Of a stretch of DNA of 64,000 nucleotides, positions 8,757 to 17,899 are shown piece after piece. Numbering within the stretch: the first letter of the stretch is position 1; each line of letters opens with the position of its first letter. Made by a program: the position numbers and the translations under genes. The stretch is from Saccharopolyspora hirsuta (GTDB lineage: Bacteria; Actinomycetota; Actinomycetes; Mycobacteriales; Pseudonocardiaceae), in assembly GCF_008630535.1 (NCBI RefSeq), contig NZ_VWPH01000007.1, positions 186,001-250,000 on the forward strand, read 5' to 3'. Below the pieces are notes generated by a model. That model had not been told where the DNA came from and made no database searches. It saw only the letters and a program-made list of their open reading frames with translations.

Positions 8757-9163
8757 CGATCCGCGAGCTCGACGACTTCACCCCCGCCTACCCGGTCCTG
8801 CGCGAGCTGCGCCCGAACCTGGGCTCGCTGGAGGACTTCCTGGCCCAGGCGAAGCAGCAGCGGGGGCAGGGCTACCGGATGATCGCCGCCTTCGACGGCG
8901 GCGAGGTCGCTGCGGTGGCCGGGTTCCGGTCCGGGCTGTGCTTCGCCTGGGGCCACCACATCTACGTCGACGACCTGGTCACCGCGCCGAGCGCGCGGCG
9001 GAAGGGCCACGCGGCCGCGCTGCTGGCGTGGATCGACGAGGAAGCGCTGCGGCTCGGCGCCGACCAGGTGCACCTCGACTCCGGCACCCACCGGCACGAG
9101 GCCCACCGCCGCTACCTGACGTCCGGCTTCGCCATCTCGTCGTTCCACTTCACCAAGGCGTGA
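8753..9163 (+). CDS. GNAT family N-acetyltransferase
   Basis: A 136-residue GCN5-like acetyltransferase. The central IYVDDLVTAPSARRKGHAAA segment carries the acetyl-CoA pyrophosphate loop (R-x-x-G-x-A type), and the C-terminal HRHEAHRRYLTSGF is the usual strand-5 to helix region. The substrate is unknown. ATG 8753 overlaps the preceding stop codon and has GGAGG at 8740-8744. Coupled expression with the NimA-like flavoprotein suggests a shared detoxification or tailoring role, which is inference. Confidence 0.88.
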   Translation: MTIRELDDFTPAYPVLRELRPNLGSLEDFLAQAKQQRGQGYRMIAAFDGGEVAAVAGFRSGLCFAWGHHIYVDDLVTAPSARRKGHAAALLAWIDEEALRLGADQVHLDSGTHRHEAHRRYLTSGFAISSFHFTKA

Positions 9164-9166
9164 CCA

Positions 9167-9187
9167 CACCGTCCGCTGTGGACGGTG
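9167..9187. terminator. Terminator between convergent GNAT and cysteine dioxygenase genes
   Basis: CACCGTCC (9167-9174) pairs perfectly with GGACGGTG (9180-9187) across a five-base loop, directly between the two stop codons. Confidence 0.7.
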
Positions 9188-9191
9188 CCGC

Positions 9192-9674
9192 TCAGCCAAA
9201 GTGGGTGCCCACCGGGTGCAGACCGGTGACCGGGTCGTGCGCGTAGGTCGTCATCGGCGAGCGGACCGGGCGGTAGACGTGGATGCTCACCGCCGGGTCC
9301 GCGCCGGTGTTGGACACCTGGTGCACGTAGTCCGGGCCGAACACGCGGGACTGCCCGGCGGTCAGCTGGTGCAGCACCTCGGTGGTCCCGCCGCGCACGA
9401 CGCGCTCGGTGAGGTCGCCGGAGACGATGGTGAAGGCACCGGTGGCGCCACCGTGGTCGTGCAGCTCGGTGCGCTGGCCGGGCAGCCAGCTCAGCAGCCA
9501 GGCCTCGTAGTTCTCGGTGCGGGCCAGCAGGCCGAACCAGCGCTGGTCCGGGTCGTAGCGCAGCAGGTGCGTCCACGAACCGCGGTCGGCGGCGAGCTCC
9601 CGGGCGATGCGGACCGGGTGCGCGGAGGTCAGATCGGCAGCGGCGGCGAGGGTATTCGGCGGAACGGCGAACAC
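9192..9674 (-). CDS. Cysteine dioxygenase
   Basis: A mononuclear iron cupin of 160 residues that oxidises cysteine with O2 to cysteine sulfinate. The motif ELHDHGGATGAFTIVSG gives iron ligands His72 and His74, and His118 in GPDYVHQVSNTG is the third. Length matches bacterial type I cysteine dioxygenases. The GTG at 9674 has AAGGA nine bases upstream (plus-strand TCCTT, 9684-9688); a longer frame up to 9740 lacks conservation. Eighty-eight bases upstream ends a cysteine-rich leader peptide, so expression is probably tied to cysteinyl-tRNA supply. A cystathionine gamma-lyase-type gene lies upstream on the same strand. Confidence 0.9.
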   Translation of the reverse strand: MFAVPPNTLAAAADLTSAHPVRIARELAADRGSWTHLLRYDPDQRWFGLLARTENYEAWLLSWLPGQRTELHDHGGATGAFTIVSGDLTERVVRGGTTEVLHQLTAGQSRVFGPDYVHQVSNTGADPAVSIHVYRPVRSPMTTYAHDPVTGLHPVGTHFG

Positions 9675-9762
9675 GTGCGGAAGTCCTTCGGGATCGGGCG
9701 CGGATCCCGGGCACCGGCGCACGACGGCGCGCAGCAGCACCCGGGGGATTACCTGGGATCGA
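9675..9762 (-). promoter_or_regulatory. Leader region between Cys leader peptide and cysteine dioxygenase
   Basis: These 88 bases contain pairing segments: CCCGGG near the leader stop can pair with CCCGGG close to the dioxygenase ribosome binding site, enclosing a GCGC-rich hairpin. This could couple ribosome position on the cysteine codons to access of the ribosome binding site or to termination. No T tract is present. Confidence 0.4.
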
Positions 9763-9834
9763 TCAGCACGAAGAACACGAACAGAGCGCGCTGGCGACGC
9801 GGTGGAGGTCGATGTGACCCCGCCGTCCGGTCAT
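9763..9834 (-). CDS. Cysteine-rich leader peptide
   Basis: A 23-codon ORF from ATG 9834 to TGA 9763 that ends IDLHRVASALCSCSSC. The I-D-L-x-R-V-A core followed by closely spaced cysteines matches the putative leader peptides placed before sulfur genes in actinobacteria; polycysteine short ORFs of this kind act as cysteine-responsive attenuators in mycobacteria. Three of the last six codons are Cys (TGC or TGT). It stands directly upstream of the cysteine dioxygenase gene. The match to the motif makes real translation likely; the direction of the response for this gene is unknown. Confidence 0.8.
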   Translation of the reverse strand: MTGRRGHIDLHRVASALCSCSSC

Positions 9835-9948
9835 GGCGCGCAACAACATGCCCCGAACTCAACCAGCCCCGCCAACCCCGCGTCAACACGCCCCGGCGAG
9901 ATCTCACACCACGGAGTGTGCCCCACCCCACACCCCACCGCCGTTGGC

Positions 9949-10242
9949 GCGATTTCAATGGAAATCAGGTGTCCGATTTCCATTGAAATCGCATCCTGCC
10001 CGTGGACCGCAGCCGCGAAGGGCGACCGGCACCGGCCGGCAGGTGTCGCATGCGCCGCAGGCGCATAACCCACCCTCGCAACCGGCACCGCCGTGGGTTC
10101 TCAGCGTTCGCCCGGCGAGGACGACCCTGACGCCGTGTATCGGCATACACAAGTCAGGGCACCCACAGCCAGGCGGGCGCTGAGGTTCCGCCACCCGCAC
10201 CGCCGCTCAGAACGAGGTTGGAAAAACCTCAATGGAAATCGC
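9949..10242 (-). repeat. Dispersed structured repeat, copy A (full, with terminal palindromes)
   Basis: The most complete copy with F. It starts with an inverted pair of 18-base palindromes (GCGATTTCAATGGAAATC at 9949-9966 and its reverse complement at 9975-9992) and ends with CAATGGAAATCGC at 10230-10242, so its ends are mutually inverted. Inside are stem P1 (ATGCGCC 10050-10056 with GGCGCAT 10060-10066), stem P2 (CCCTGAC 10125-10131 with GTCAGGG 10153-10159, enclosing GTGTAT/ATACAC) and an outer CTCAGCG/CGCTGAG stem. It ends about ten bases from the stop codon of the minus-strand cystathionine gamma-lyase-type gene. Confidence 0.85.
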
Positions 10243-10252
10243 GGCGGTCCTG

Positions 10253-11359
10253 TCAGCTGAGGGCTTGGAGGACGTCTGCGACCAGGTCGTCGGGGTCCTC
10301 GCAGCCCGCGGAGAAGCGGACGAAGCCCTCGGGCACCGGGTCGCCCCACTGGGCCCGGCGGTCGACGGTGCTGTGCAGGCCGCCGAAGCTGGTCGCCGCC
10401 ACCACCAGCTCGCTGCGCCGGACGAACTCGTCCACCGCGGCCGCGTCGGCGAGCTCGAACCGGAACACCCCGCCCCAGCGGCGCATCTGCCGCCGTGCGA
10501 GATCGTGCGACGGGTCGTCGGGCGCGCCGGGCCAGCGCAGGCCGGAGATCGCGGGGTGCCCGCGCAGCGCCGCGACGAGCGCGGCGGCGTTCTCGGCCTG
10601 CCGCGCCAGGCGCAGGTCGAGGGTGCCCATGCTGCGGTGCACCAGCCAGGTCTCGAACGGCCCCGGGATGGAGCCGGACAGCGTCCGCGCCCGCACCAGC
10701 CGCTCGGCCAGCTCGGGGTCGCGCACCGAGACGTGGCCCATCAGCAGGTCGCTGTGCCCGGCCAACGCCTTGGTGTCGCTGGCGATGACGATGTCCGCGC
10801 CCAGCTCCAGCGGGCGCTGCCCCAGCGGCGTCGCCGTGGTGTTGTCCACCGCCAGCAGCGCGCCCGCCCGGTGCGCGCGCTCGGCGAGCTCCGCGATGTC
10901 GCACACGTCCAGCCCGGGGTTCGACGGGGTTTCCAGCAGCACCAGGCGTGCTCCGGCGAAGACGTCGTCGGTCCACGGGCCGGGGGTGCCGATCTCCCGG
11001 ACGTCCAGCTCCAGCTCGGTCAGCTCGTCGCGCACGAACTGCCGGGTCGCGTAGTAGCCGTCGCTGGGCAGCACCAGCGCGTCGCCGCGCCGCAGCAGCG
11101 CGCGCAGCACCGTGCTGATCGCGGCCATGCCCGAGGGCAGCAGCAGGCAGTGCCCGCCGTCGAGCTCACCGATCGCGGCTTCCAGCGCCCGCCAGGTGGG
11201 ATTGCCCGCCCGCCCGTAGAAGTCCCCGCCCTGGAAGTCCTCGCCGAGGTGGAACGGAGCCGCGAACACCGGCCCCGGCAGCATCGGGGTCCCGCTGACC
11301 GGCTCCGGGTGCCCGCCCCGCACGCACCGCGTGCCGTCGCCGAGATCGGACTTGCTCAC
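10253..11359 (-). CDS. Cystathionine gamma-lyase/synthase family PLP enzyme
   Basis: A 368-residue Cys/Met-metabolism PLP-dependent enzyme. Lys197 in ASDTKALAGHSD is the cofactor lysine; GDFYGRAGNPTWRALE near residues 46-60 is the usual N-terminal Tyr-x-Arg substrate and PLP segment; VDNTTATP near 171-178 carries the Asp that contacts the pyridine nitrogen. The family includes gamma-lyases, gamma-synthases and methionine gamma-lyases, which motif reading alone cannot separate. Start is GTG 11359. Its neighbour downstream is a cysteine dioxygenase with a Cys leader, which suggests a role in making or degrading cysteine. Repeat copy A follows its stop. Confidence 0.87.
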   Translation of the reverse strand: MSKSDLGDGTRCVRGGHPEPVSGTPMLPGPVFAAPFHLGEDFQGGDFYGRAGNPTWRALEAAIGELDGGHCLLLPSGMAAISTVLRALLRRGDALVLPSDGYYATRQFVRDELTELELDVREIGTPGPWTDDVFAGARLVLLETPSNPGLDVCDIAELAERAHRAGALLAVDNTTATPLGQRPLELGADIVIASDTKALAGHSDLLMGHVSVRDPELAERLVRARTLSGSIPGPFETWLVHRSMGTLDLRLARQAENAAALVAALRGHPAISGLRWPGAPDDPSHDLARRQMRRWGGVFRFELADAAAVDEFVRRSELVVAATSFGGLHSTVDRRAQWGDPVPEGFVRFSAGCEDPDDLVADVLQALS

Positions 11360-11494
11360 AGCTCACCTACCACTTCACTTGGCCGACAATCCCGGCGAAC
11401 GCCATCGGTCGCCGCCCCAAACACTCGCACGTCCCGAGCCCGCGCAACGCTCCACCGGCACCGCCACGCAAACCAGCCGCTGGAATCAACAAGA

Positions 11495-12505
11495 TCACTC
11501 GGGCTTGCGCTCGCGGCCGAGGAGTTCCGCCGCTGCCGGGCCGGGCTGCAGGCCTTCGTGGCAGACGCGGTGCACCACGTCGGTGATCGGCATCTCCACG
11601 CCGTGGCGGGCCGCAAGCTGGCGGATCGACGAGCAGGACTTGACGCCCTCGGAGACCTGGCCGTGGGCCGCTTCCTGCGCCTGGGCCAGGGTCTCGCCGC
11701 GGCCGAGGCGCTCGCCGAAGGTCCGGTTGCGCGACAGCGGCGACATGCACGTGGCCACCAGGTCGCCCAGCCCGGCGAGCCCGGCGAAGGTCATCGGGTC
11801 CGCGCCCAGCGCGACGCCCAGCCGCGTGGTCTCGGCCAGGCCGCGGGTGATCAGCGAGGACATCGTGTTGTGCCCGAAGCCGAGGCCGACCGCCATGCCG
11901 CAGGCCAGCGCGATCACGTTCTTGCACGCCCCGGCGATCTCGATGCCGATCAGGTCGGTGTTGGTGTAGGGCCGGAAGTACCGCGTCGAGCAGGCGTGCT
12001 GCAGGGCGATCGCGCGGTCGTGGTCGGCGCAGGCCACCACGGTCGCGGTCGGCTGCTCGGCGGCGATCTCCTTGGCCAGGTTCGGCCCGGACACCACCGC
12101 GACCTGCTCCATCGGCACGTCGGCGACCTCGGCGATGACCTCGCTCATCCGCTTGAGGGTGCTCAGCTCCACCCCCTTGGCCAGGCTCACCAGCGTCGCG
12201 TCCGCGGGCAGCAGCGGTTGCCAACCGGCGAGGTTCTCGCGCAGCGTCTGGCTCGGCACCGCCAAAACCACCACGTCGGCGTCGTGCACCGCGGCGGCCG
12301 CGTCGTCGGTGGCGCGCAAGGACTCCGGCAGGCGCACGTCCGGCAGGTAGCCCGCGTTGCGGCGGGAGCCGTTGATCGCCTCGGCGACCTCCGCGCGGCG
12401 GGCCCACAGGACGACGTCGTTGCCCGCGTCGGCGAGCACCTTCGCGAAGGTGGTGCCCCAGGATCCGGCGCCGAGCACCGCGATCCGCTCAGGCCGCGCC
12501 ATCAT
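11495..12505 (-). CDS. gpsA: NAD(P)H-dependent glycerol-3-phosphate dehydrogenase
   Basis: Reduces dihydroxyacetone phosphate to sn-glycerol-3-phosphate for phospholipid synthesis. The 336-residue protein begins with the Rossmann motif VLGAGSWGT (GxGxxG at residues 12-17), has LAKGVE and [12 protein letters not shown] in the usual order, the catalytic-lysine segment [12 protein letters not shown], and [17 protein letters not shown]. The start overlaps the stop of plsC by 17 bases (14 if the second Met is used), so the two lipid genes are translationally coupled. All of this fits GpsA closely. Confidence 0.96.
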   Translation of the reverse strand: MMARPERIAVLGAGSWGTTFAKVLADAGNDVVLWARRAEVAEAINGSRRNAGYLPDVRLPESLRATDDAAAAVHDADVVVLAVPSQTLRENLAGWQPLLPADATLVSLAKGVELSTLKRMSEVIAEVADVPMEQVAVVSGPNLAKEIAAEQPTATVVACADHDRAIALQHACSTRYFRPYTNTDLIGIEIAGACKNVIALACGMAVGLGFGHNTMSSLITRGLAETTRLGVALGADPMTFAGLAGLGDLVATCMSPLSRNRTFGERLGRGETLAQAQEAAHGQVSEGVKSCSSIRQLAARHGVEMPITDVVHRVCHEGLQPGPAAAELLGRERKPE

Positions 12506-13265
12506 CGTCCCGCTTCTTGCGGGCGGAGCTGTAGAACTCGGTCGGCGGCTGCTCGTCGCGGATCTCGCCGAGCATGTCCCGCACCCGGCGCATGGCCAGG
12601 TGGGTGACCTCGCGCAGCGCCTGCCCGTCGTGCTCCATGCCGCGGTAGGCCGACAGGTCCAGCGGCTCGCCGAAGGCGAACTTGACTGTCTTGCGCGGGA
12701 ACGGGCGGAAGCGCTTGGTGTAGTGGTTGTAGATCTCCTTGGTGCCCCAGCGGGCGGCCGGGATCACCGGGATGTCGTGGGCCAGCGCCAGCCGAGCCAC
12801 CCCGACCTTCGGCGTCATCGGCCAGCCGTCGGGGTCCTTGGTGATGGTGCCGTCCGGGTAGATCACGATCGTCTTGCCGCGCTCCAGCGCCTCGTGCGCG
12901 TCCCGCAGGCTCTTCTGCGCGTCGGCGGTGCCGCGGTAGACCGGAATCTGCTCCACGCCGACCAGCACGTTCTTGAGCACCGGGACGTTCCACAGGGTGT
13001 GCTTGGCCAGGAAGCGCGGCACCCGCCCGGCGCGGTGCACGGTCACCGCGTCGAACACCGGGTCCAGGTGGGAGACGTGGTTGAGCACCACCAGCGCCGG
13101 TCCGTCGGCCGGGATGTTGTGCAGCCCGCGCACCTCGGTGCGGGCCAGCGCGGCGGTCAGCGGGTAGAACACCGCGCGGGCCAGGCCGAGCCAGAACTTG
13201 CCCGTGCCCCGCGCCTTCTCGCTGGTCTTCCTCCGCTGGCGCCGGAGGCTCCTCGGTTCCGCCAC
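12489..13265 (-). CDS. plsC: 1-acyl-sn-glycerol-3-phosphate acyltransferase
   Basis: Adds the second acyl chain to lysophosphatidate. The 258-residue protein has the catalytic H-x4-D motif NHVSHLD (His63, Asp68), the substrate-binding YPDGT at 136-140 and a following VIPAARWGT strand. A hydrophobic N-terminal segment (around 24-41) probably docks it on the membrane. The C-terminus is rich in charged residues. Start is GTG 13265 with a GGAG ribosome binding site. It is co-transcribed and overlapping with gpsA, which supplies glycerol-3-phosphate for the same pathway. It is divergent from the F420 gene at 13378. Confidence 0.93.
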   Translation of the reverse strand: MAEPRSLRRQRRKTSEKARGTGKFWLGLARAVFYPLTAALARTEVRGLHNIPADGPALVVLNHVSHLDPVFDAVTVHRAGRVPRFLAKHTLWNVPVLKNVLVGVEQIPVYRGTADAQKSLRDAHEALERGKTIVIYPDGTITKDPDGWPMTPKVGVARLALAHDIPVIPAARWGTKEIYNHYTKRFRPFPRKTVKFAFGEPLDLSAYRGMEHDGQALREVTHLAMRRVRDMLGEIRDEQPPTEFYSSARKKRDDDGAA

Positions 13266-13377
13266 GGCATCTCCTCATCTCTCCTCGCGAGCGCCCGCAA
13301 AGTTACCCCGAGCCCGGCCGCGCACCGGCAACCAGTCGGTTCCGCGGCCCCGTCGACCGAGCCGGGAAGATGGGTGC

Positions 13378-14040
13378 GTGACCGCCAACGACGACCGGCC
13401 GAGCCGCCGGTTCCCGCAGCAGGACTGCCCTGCGGTGCACCTCATCGTGCCGATCAAACCGCTGCACCTGGCCAAGTCGCGGCTGCTCAGCGGCGGTGCC
13501 CGCCTCCCGGCCGCGCACGCCGAGCTGGTCGCGGCCGTGGCGTTGGACACAGTGGCCGCCGCGCGCCGCGCAGCGGGCGTCGCCGACGTCGTCGTGATCA
13601 CCTCCGACCCGCGGCTGACCGCCGAGTTCACCGCCGCGGGCGTGGAGGTGCTGGCCGACGTCCCGGCGGCCGGGTTGAACCCGGCGCTGCGGCACGGCGA
13701 CACCGAGCTCAGCCCGCGGGGGGCCCGGATCGGTGCGCTGCAGGCGGATCTGCCCGCGCTGCGGCCGGACGACCTCGCGGCCGCGCTCCGCGCCGCCGGG
13801 GCGGACCGCTCGTTCTGCCCGGACCGGCACGGCACCGGCACCACGCTGCTGCTGGCCGAGCCGGGGCGACCGCTGGATCCGCACTTCGGCCCCGGTTCGG
13901 CCGACGCGCACGCCGAGTCCGGGGCCAAACCGCTCCTCGGCCCGTGGGACTCGCTGCGCTGCGACGTCGACACCGAGGACGACCTGGCCGCCGCCCGCGC
14001 CCTCGGCCTCGGCCCGCGAACCGCGGCGGCGATCGCGTAG
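13378..14040 (+). CDS. cofC/fbiD: 2-phospho-L-lactate / phosphoenolpyruvate guanylyltransferase (F420 biosynthesis)
   Basis: A 220-residue nucleotidyltransferase that activates phospholactate or, in mycobacteria, phosphoenolpyruvate with GTP in the first step toward coenzyme F420. The N-terminal LIVPIKPLHLAKSRL is the family's GTP-binding signature; LQADLPALRPDDL, FCPDRHGTGTTLLL and LRCDVDTEDDLAAA follow in canonical order. Start is GTG 13378. Its position between gpsA/plsC and ppk matches Rv2983 (fbiD). Which substrate is used here is not readable from sequence. Confidence 0.92.
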   Translation: MTANDDRPSRRFPQQDCPAVHLIVPIKPLHLAKSRLLSGGARLPAAHAELVAAVALDTVAAARRAAGVADVVVITSDPRLTAEFTAAGVEVLADVPAAGLNPALRHGDTELSPRGARIGALQADLPALRPDDLAAALRAAGADRSFCPDRHGTGTTLLLAEPGRPLDPHFGPGSADAHAESGAKPLLGPWDSLRCDVDTEDDLAAARALGLGPRTAAAIA

Positions 14041-14169
14041 CGGAACACCCCGGGCGAACCGCTGATTCCGCGCGAAATCGGCCCGAACCGCGCAAATCAG
14101 CACCACGGGTGCGACCGTGATGCGAAACGACCATGAACTCTTTTCACAGACATCGGCTGAACCGGTTCG

Positions 14170-16458
14170 ATGAGCGACAATGGACGGGTGAGCACCGACA
14201 GCACCGGCCGGGCCAAGCAGCCCGCCAAGCGAACCACCACTGGCCGGTCCACGCGCCGCGCACCGCGCCCGGCACGTCGCGCCGGTGACCCGAGCGCTGC
14301 CACCACCCCGGCGGCGTCGCGGCGGAACGGCAACCCGAACTCCGAAGGTGCCCGCGTCCCCTCCGCGCCACCCGCGGTGACGCGCGCAGCGGCCTCCACC
14401 GACCTGCCCGAGGACCGCTACCTCAACCGCGAGCTGTCCTGGCTCGACTTCAACGCCCGGGTGCTGGCCATCGCCGAGGACACGTCGCAGCCGGTGCTCG
14501 AGCGCGCCAAGTTCCTCGCGATCTTCGCGTCCAACCTGGACGAGTTCTACATGGTGCGCGTCGCCGGGCTGAAGCGCCGCGAGGAGACCGGGCTGTCGGT
14601 GCGCAGCGCCGACGGGCTCACCCCGCACGAGCAGCTGACCCGCATCGCGGCCCGCAACCAGGACCTGGTGGAGAAGCTCAGCCGGGTCTTCCTCGACGAG
14701 CTGCTGCCGGAGCTGGAGGCGCACGGCATCCGGATCCAGAACTGGTCGGAGCTGGAGACCGCCGACCAGGAGAAGCTCACCCGCTACTTCGAGGACCACA
14801 TCTTCCCGGTGCTCACCCCGCTCGCGGTGGACCCGGCGCACCCGTTCCCGTACATCTCCGGGCTGTCGCTGAACCTCGCGGTCACCGTCGCCGACCCGGA
14901 CGCCGGGATCCGGCGCTTCGCCCGGGTGAAGGTGCCGGACAACGTGCCGCGGCTGATCCGCGTCGAGTCCGACCGGGAGACCGAGCGCGCCACCTTCCTG
15001 CCGCTGGAGGAGCTCATCGCCGCGCACCTGGGGAAGCTGTTCCCCGGCATGCGGGTCGCCGAGCACCACATCTTCCGGGTCACCCGCAACGCCGACCTGG
15101 AGGTCGAGGAGGACCGCGACGAGGACCTGCTGCAGGCCATGGAGCGGGAGCTGGCGCGCCGCCGGTTCGGGCCGCCGGTGCGCCTCGAGGTCACCGACAC
15201 GATGAGCGAGAACATGCTGGAACTCCTGCTGCGCGAGCTGGAGGTCGACCAGCACGACGTGGTGGAGGTCAAGGGCCTGCTGGACCTGTCCTGCCTGTTC
15301 CAGCTGGAGCGGCTGCACCGGCCGGACCTCAAGGAGTCGCCGTTCGTGCCCGCGACGCACCCGGCGTTCGCCGAGGGCCAGACGCCCAAGAGCATCTTCT
15401 CCACGCTGCGCGAGGGCGACGTGCTGGTGCACCACCCCTACGACTCGTTCTCCACGTCGGTGCAGCGGTTCATCGAGCAGGCCGCGGCCGACCCGCACGT
15501 GCTGGCCATCAAGCAGACCCTGTACCGGACCTCCGGCGACTCGCCGATCGTCAACGCGCTCATCGACGCCGCCGAGGCGGGCAAGCAGGTGGTGGCGCTG
15601 GTGGAGCTCAAAGCCCGGTTCGACGAGCAGGCGAACATCCAGTGGGCGCGCACCCTGGAGCGCGCCGGGGTGCACGTGGTCTACGGCCTGGTCGGGTTGA
15701 AGACGCACTGCAAGACCGCGCTGGTGGTGCGCCAGGAGGGCTCCACCATCCGCCGCTACTGCCACCTGGGCACCGGCAACTACAACCCGAAGACCGCGCG
15801 GATCTACGAGGACCTGGGGCTGCTGACCGCCTCCCCGGAGATCGGCGCCGACCTCACCGACCTGTTCAACGTGCTCACCGGCTACGCCCGGCACGGCGAG
15901 TACCGCCGAATCCTGGTGTCCCCGCAGGGCATCCGCAACGGCATCGTGGAGCGCGTGGAGGCCGAGATCGAGCGGTCCCGGCAGGGCCTGCCGTGCGGCA
16001 TCCGGATGAAGGTGAACTCGCTGGTCGACGAGCAGATCATCGACGCGCTGTACCGGGCGTCGCTGGCCGGGGTGCCGGTGCAGGTCGTGGTGCGCGGCAT
16101 CTGCTCGCTCAAGGCCGGTGTCGAGGGCCTCAGCGAGAACGTCGAGGTGCGGTCCATCCTGGGCCGGTTCCTGGAGCACTCCCGGGTGTTCCACTTCGTC
16201 GGCATCGACGAGCACTGGATCGGCAGCGCCGACATGATGCACCGGAACCTGGACCGCCGGATCGAGACCCAGGTCCGGGTCACCGATCCGAAGCTGACCG
16301 CCCAGCTGGACGCGATGCTCGACTCGGCGCTGCACCCGGCGACCCGCTGCTGGGTGCTCAACGCCAAGGGCGACTGGGAGGCGTCCCCGCGCAGCGGCGA
16401 GCAGGTCCGCGACCACCAGGTGGAGATGCTGCGCTTGCACGGGGCGAAGGTCTCGTAG
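14170..16458 (+). CDS. ppk: Polyphosphate kinase 1
   Basis: Makes polyphosphate reversibly from ATP. The 762-residue protein has a disordered basic N-terminus of about 75 residues, then the PPK1 N-domain starting [16 protein letters not shown], the head domain and two phospholipase-D-like C-domains. His513 in [11 protein letters not shown] corresponds to the autophosphorylated histidine; [14 protein letters not shown] and the [11 protein letters not shown] segment bind phosphate and Mg. Length exceeds E. coli PPK because of the tail. ATG 14170 is used; GTG 14188 is a close alternative. mutT1 follows 38 bases downstream and may be co-transcribed. Confidence 0.96.
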   Translation: MSDNGRVSTDSTGRAKQPAKRTTTGRSTRRAPRPARRAGDPSAATTPAASRRNGNPNSEGARVPSAPPAVTRAAASTDLPEDRYLNRELSWLDFNARVLAIAEDTSQPVLERAKFLAIFASNLDEFYMVRVAGLKRREETGLSVRSADGLTPHEQLTRIAARNQDLVEKLSRVFLDELLPELEAHGIRIQNWSELETADQEKLTRYFEDHIFPVLTPLAVDPAHPFPYISGLSLNLAVTVADPDAGIRRFARVKVPDNVPRLIRVESDRETERATFLPLEELIAAHLGKLFPGMRVAEHHIFRVTRNADLEVEEDRDEDLLQAMERELARRRFGPPVRLEVTDTMSENMLELLLRELEVDQHDVVEVKGLLDLSCLFQLERLHRPDLKESPFVPATHPAFAEGQTPKSIFSTLREGDVLVHHPYDSFSTSVQRFIEQAAADPHVLAIKQTLYRTSGDSPIVNALIDAAEAGKQVVALVELKARFDEQANIQWARTLERAGVHVVYGLVGLKTHCKTALVVRQEGSTIRRYCHLGTGNYNPKTARIYEDLGLLTASPEIGADLTDLFNVLTGYARHGEYRRILVSPQGIRNGIVERVEAEIERSRQGLPCGIRMKVNSLVDEQIIDALYRASLAGVPVQVVVRGICSLKAGVEGLSENVEVRSILGRFLEHSRVFHFVGIDEHWIGSADMMHRNLDRRIETQVRVTDPKLTAQLDAMLDSALHPATRCWVLNAKGDWEASPRSGEQVRDHQVEMLRLHGAKVS

Positions 16459-16496
16459 ACCGTTACCGGACCCGAGCGCTGGAGTGCTTCAGGACG

Positions 16497-17501
16497 ATGA
16501 GCGTGACCGAGAACCAGCCGGCTTCCGAGCCGATCGACGGCGAACCGACTGATGCTCCCGGCCGCACGGTGCGGGCCGCCGGAGCCGTGCTGTGGCGCGA
16601 CGGCCCCGGTGGTCCGGAGGTGGCGGTGGTGCACCGCCCGCGCTACGACGACTGGTCGCTGCCGAAGGGCAAGCTCGACCCCGGCGAGCTGCCCGCGCAC
16701 GCCGCGGCCCGCGAGGTCGCCGAGGAGACCGGGTTTTCCTGCGTGCTGTCCCGGTTCCTCACCCGGGTGACCTACGCGGTCCCGGCCCCGGGCGGCACCG
16801 CGCCGAAGGTCGTGGACTACTTCGCCGCCCGCGCGAACGGCGGGGCGTTCGCCCCGAACGGCGAAGTGGACGAACTCCGGTGGCTGCCCGCCGCCGCGGC
16901 GCGCGAACTGCTCAGCTATCCGCACGACGGGCGCGTGCTGGACGCCTTCGAAGAACTGCCCGCGGAGTTGGCGACGGTATTGCTGGTCCGCCACGCTAAA
17001 GCGGGCAAACGATCCGAATGGGCCGGGGACGATGTGCTCCGCCCGCTCACCGAAGCGGGGCAGCAGCAGCGGGACGCATTGCATTCGCTGTTGCCGTTGT
17101 TCGGACCGGTCCGCGTCTATTCCGCGCCCCGGCTGCGCTGCGAGCAGACGGTGGCGCCGATTGCGGCGGACCTGGGAATCGGGATCGGCACCGAGCCGCT
17201 GTTCTCCGAGGAGGGCTACCTGGCCGACCCGGCGGCCGCGGTGGCGCGGATGCTGCGGGTGGCGGCCGGGACCGGACCGGCGCTGGTGTGCAGCCAGGGC
17301 GGCGTGATCCCGGACCTGGTGGCGCGGCTGGCGGATTCCGGCGCGCTGAGCGGTCGGCCGGGGCTGCGCCCGGGCGAGGTGGCCAGCCGCAAGGGCAGCG
17401 TCTGGACGCTGAGCTTCCGCCGAACCCCGGTCACCGGCAACGGCAGCGCGCCGCAGCTGCACCTGGTCGCGGCGGACTACCTGACGGACCCGATTCCCTG
17501 A
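16497..17501 (+). CDS. mutT1: MutT1-type Nudix hydrolase with histidine phosphatase domain
   Basis: A two-domain protein of 334 residues. Residues 23-155 form a Nudix domain with an exact box, G58-x5-E-x7-REVAEETGF80. From about 158 a histidine-phosphatase domain begins, with LLVRHAKAG (Arg165-His166-Ala167) as the phospho-histidine site. This is the architecture of mycobacterial MutT1, which removes 8-oxo-GTP and 8-oxo-dGTP from nucleotide pools and can act on diadenosine polyphosphates. The position after ppk is conserved with M. tuberculosis. ATG 16497 is used; GTG 16503 lies at better spacing (eight bases) from AGGA at 16491-16494. Confidence 0.93.
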   Translation: MSVTENQPASEPIDGEPTDAPGRTVRAAGAVLWRDGPGGPEVAVVHRPRYDDWSLPKGKLDPGELPAHAAAREVAEETGFSCVLSRFLTRVTYAVPAPGGTAPKVVDYFAARANGGAFAPNGEVDELRWLPAAAARELLSYPHDGRVLDAFEELPAELATVLLVRHAKAGKRSEWAGDDVLRPLTEAGQQQRDALHSLLPLFGPVRVYSAPRLRCEQTVAPIAADLGIGIGTEPLFSEEGYLADPAAAVARMLRVAAGTGPALVCSQGGVIPDLVARLADSGALSGRPGLRPGEVASRKGSVWTLSFRRTPVTGNGSAPQLHLVAADYLTDPIP

Positions 17502-17899
17502 CCGGGCGCTGATTCGCGCGGCGGCGGCCGGGATCCCGGCCGGTTCGCGGGTCGGAAGCGTCGGCGTCCGGATTCGCCGACGCCCCGGCTCCGGCAAGCA
17601 GCGGTCTCGTGCCGCTGTTCGGCGCTGATCGCGCCGTGTGGGCGTCGCGCGCCGCCCACCGGGGCTCGGGCGCGGCTAGCCGGTTCTCCGGCGGCCACGG
17701 CCCGCTCAACCCCGAACGCACTGCGGGCGGGCGTCCTGCGCGGTGTCGCACCCGGACGCCGCACCACTCGGCGGAACCGCCTCCCCGCCTCGCGGGTCGG
17801 GGGGCGACCTGGCCGAAGAGCGGGCGGTATCCCACCCCGTTGCCCGGGGTCAGATCACCGCCCGCTCGGTCCACTGGTGCTCGCTGCTGGGGCGAGCAC
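17502..17899. other. Intergenic region between convergent mutT1 and hupB
   Basis: About 400 bases with no supportable gene. It holds an 18-base GGCCGGGATCCCGGCC-centred palindrome at 17525-17542, close behind mutT1, and the long hairpin at 17818-17867 behind hupB. The rest is GC-rich and shows no conserved motif I recognise. Confidence 0.6.
17818..17867. terminator. Terminator hairpin 3' of hupB
   Basis: GAGCGGGCGGT (17818-17828) pairs perfectly with ACCGCCCGCTC (17857-17867), and an inner ACCCCG/CGGGGT stem fills the loop. It lies about 30 bases 3' of the hupB stop codon. Confidence 0.65.

Noticed and set aside
14097-14169. PHO-box-like GTTCA elements upstream of ppk
   Set aside because: Two GTTCA motifs occur on the minus strand, but their spacing of about 24 bases does not fit the 11-base direct repeats of PhoP boxes.
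13303-16440. A 1045-codon open frame on the minus strand across ppk and its neighbours
   Set aside because: It runs antisense to cofC, ppk and other genes with clear family motifs, is almost pure Arg/Gly/Val/Asp, and is a by-product of high G+C at the third codon position.
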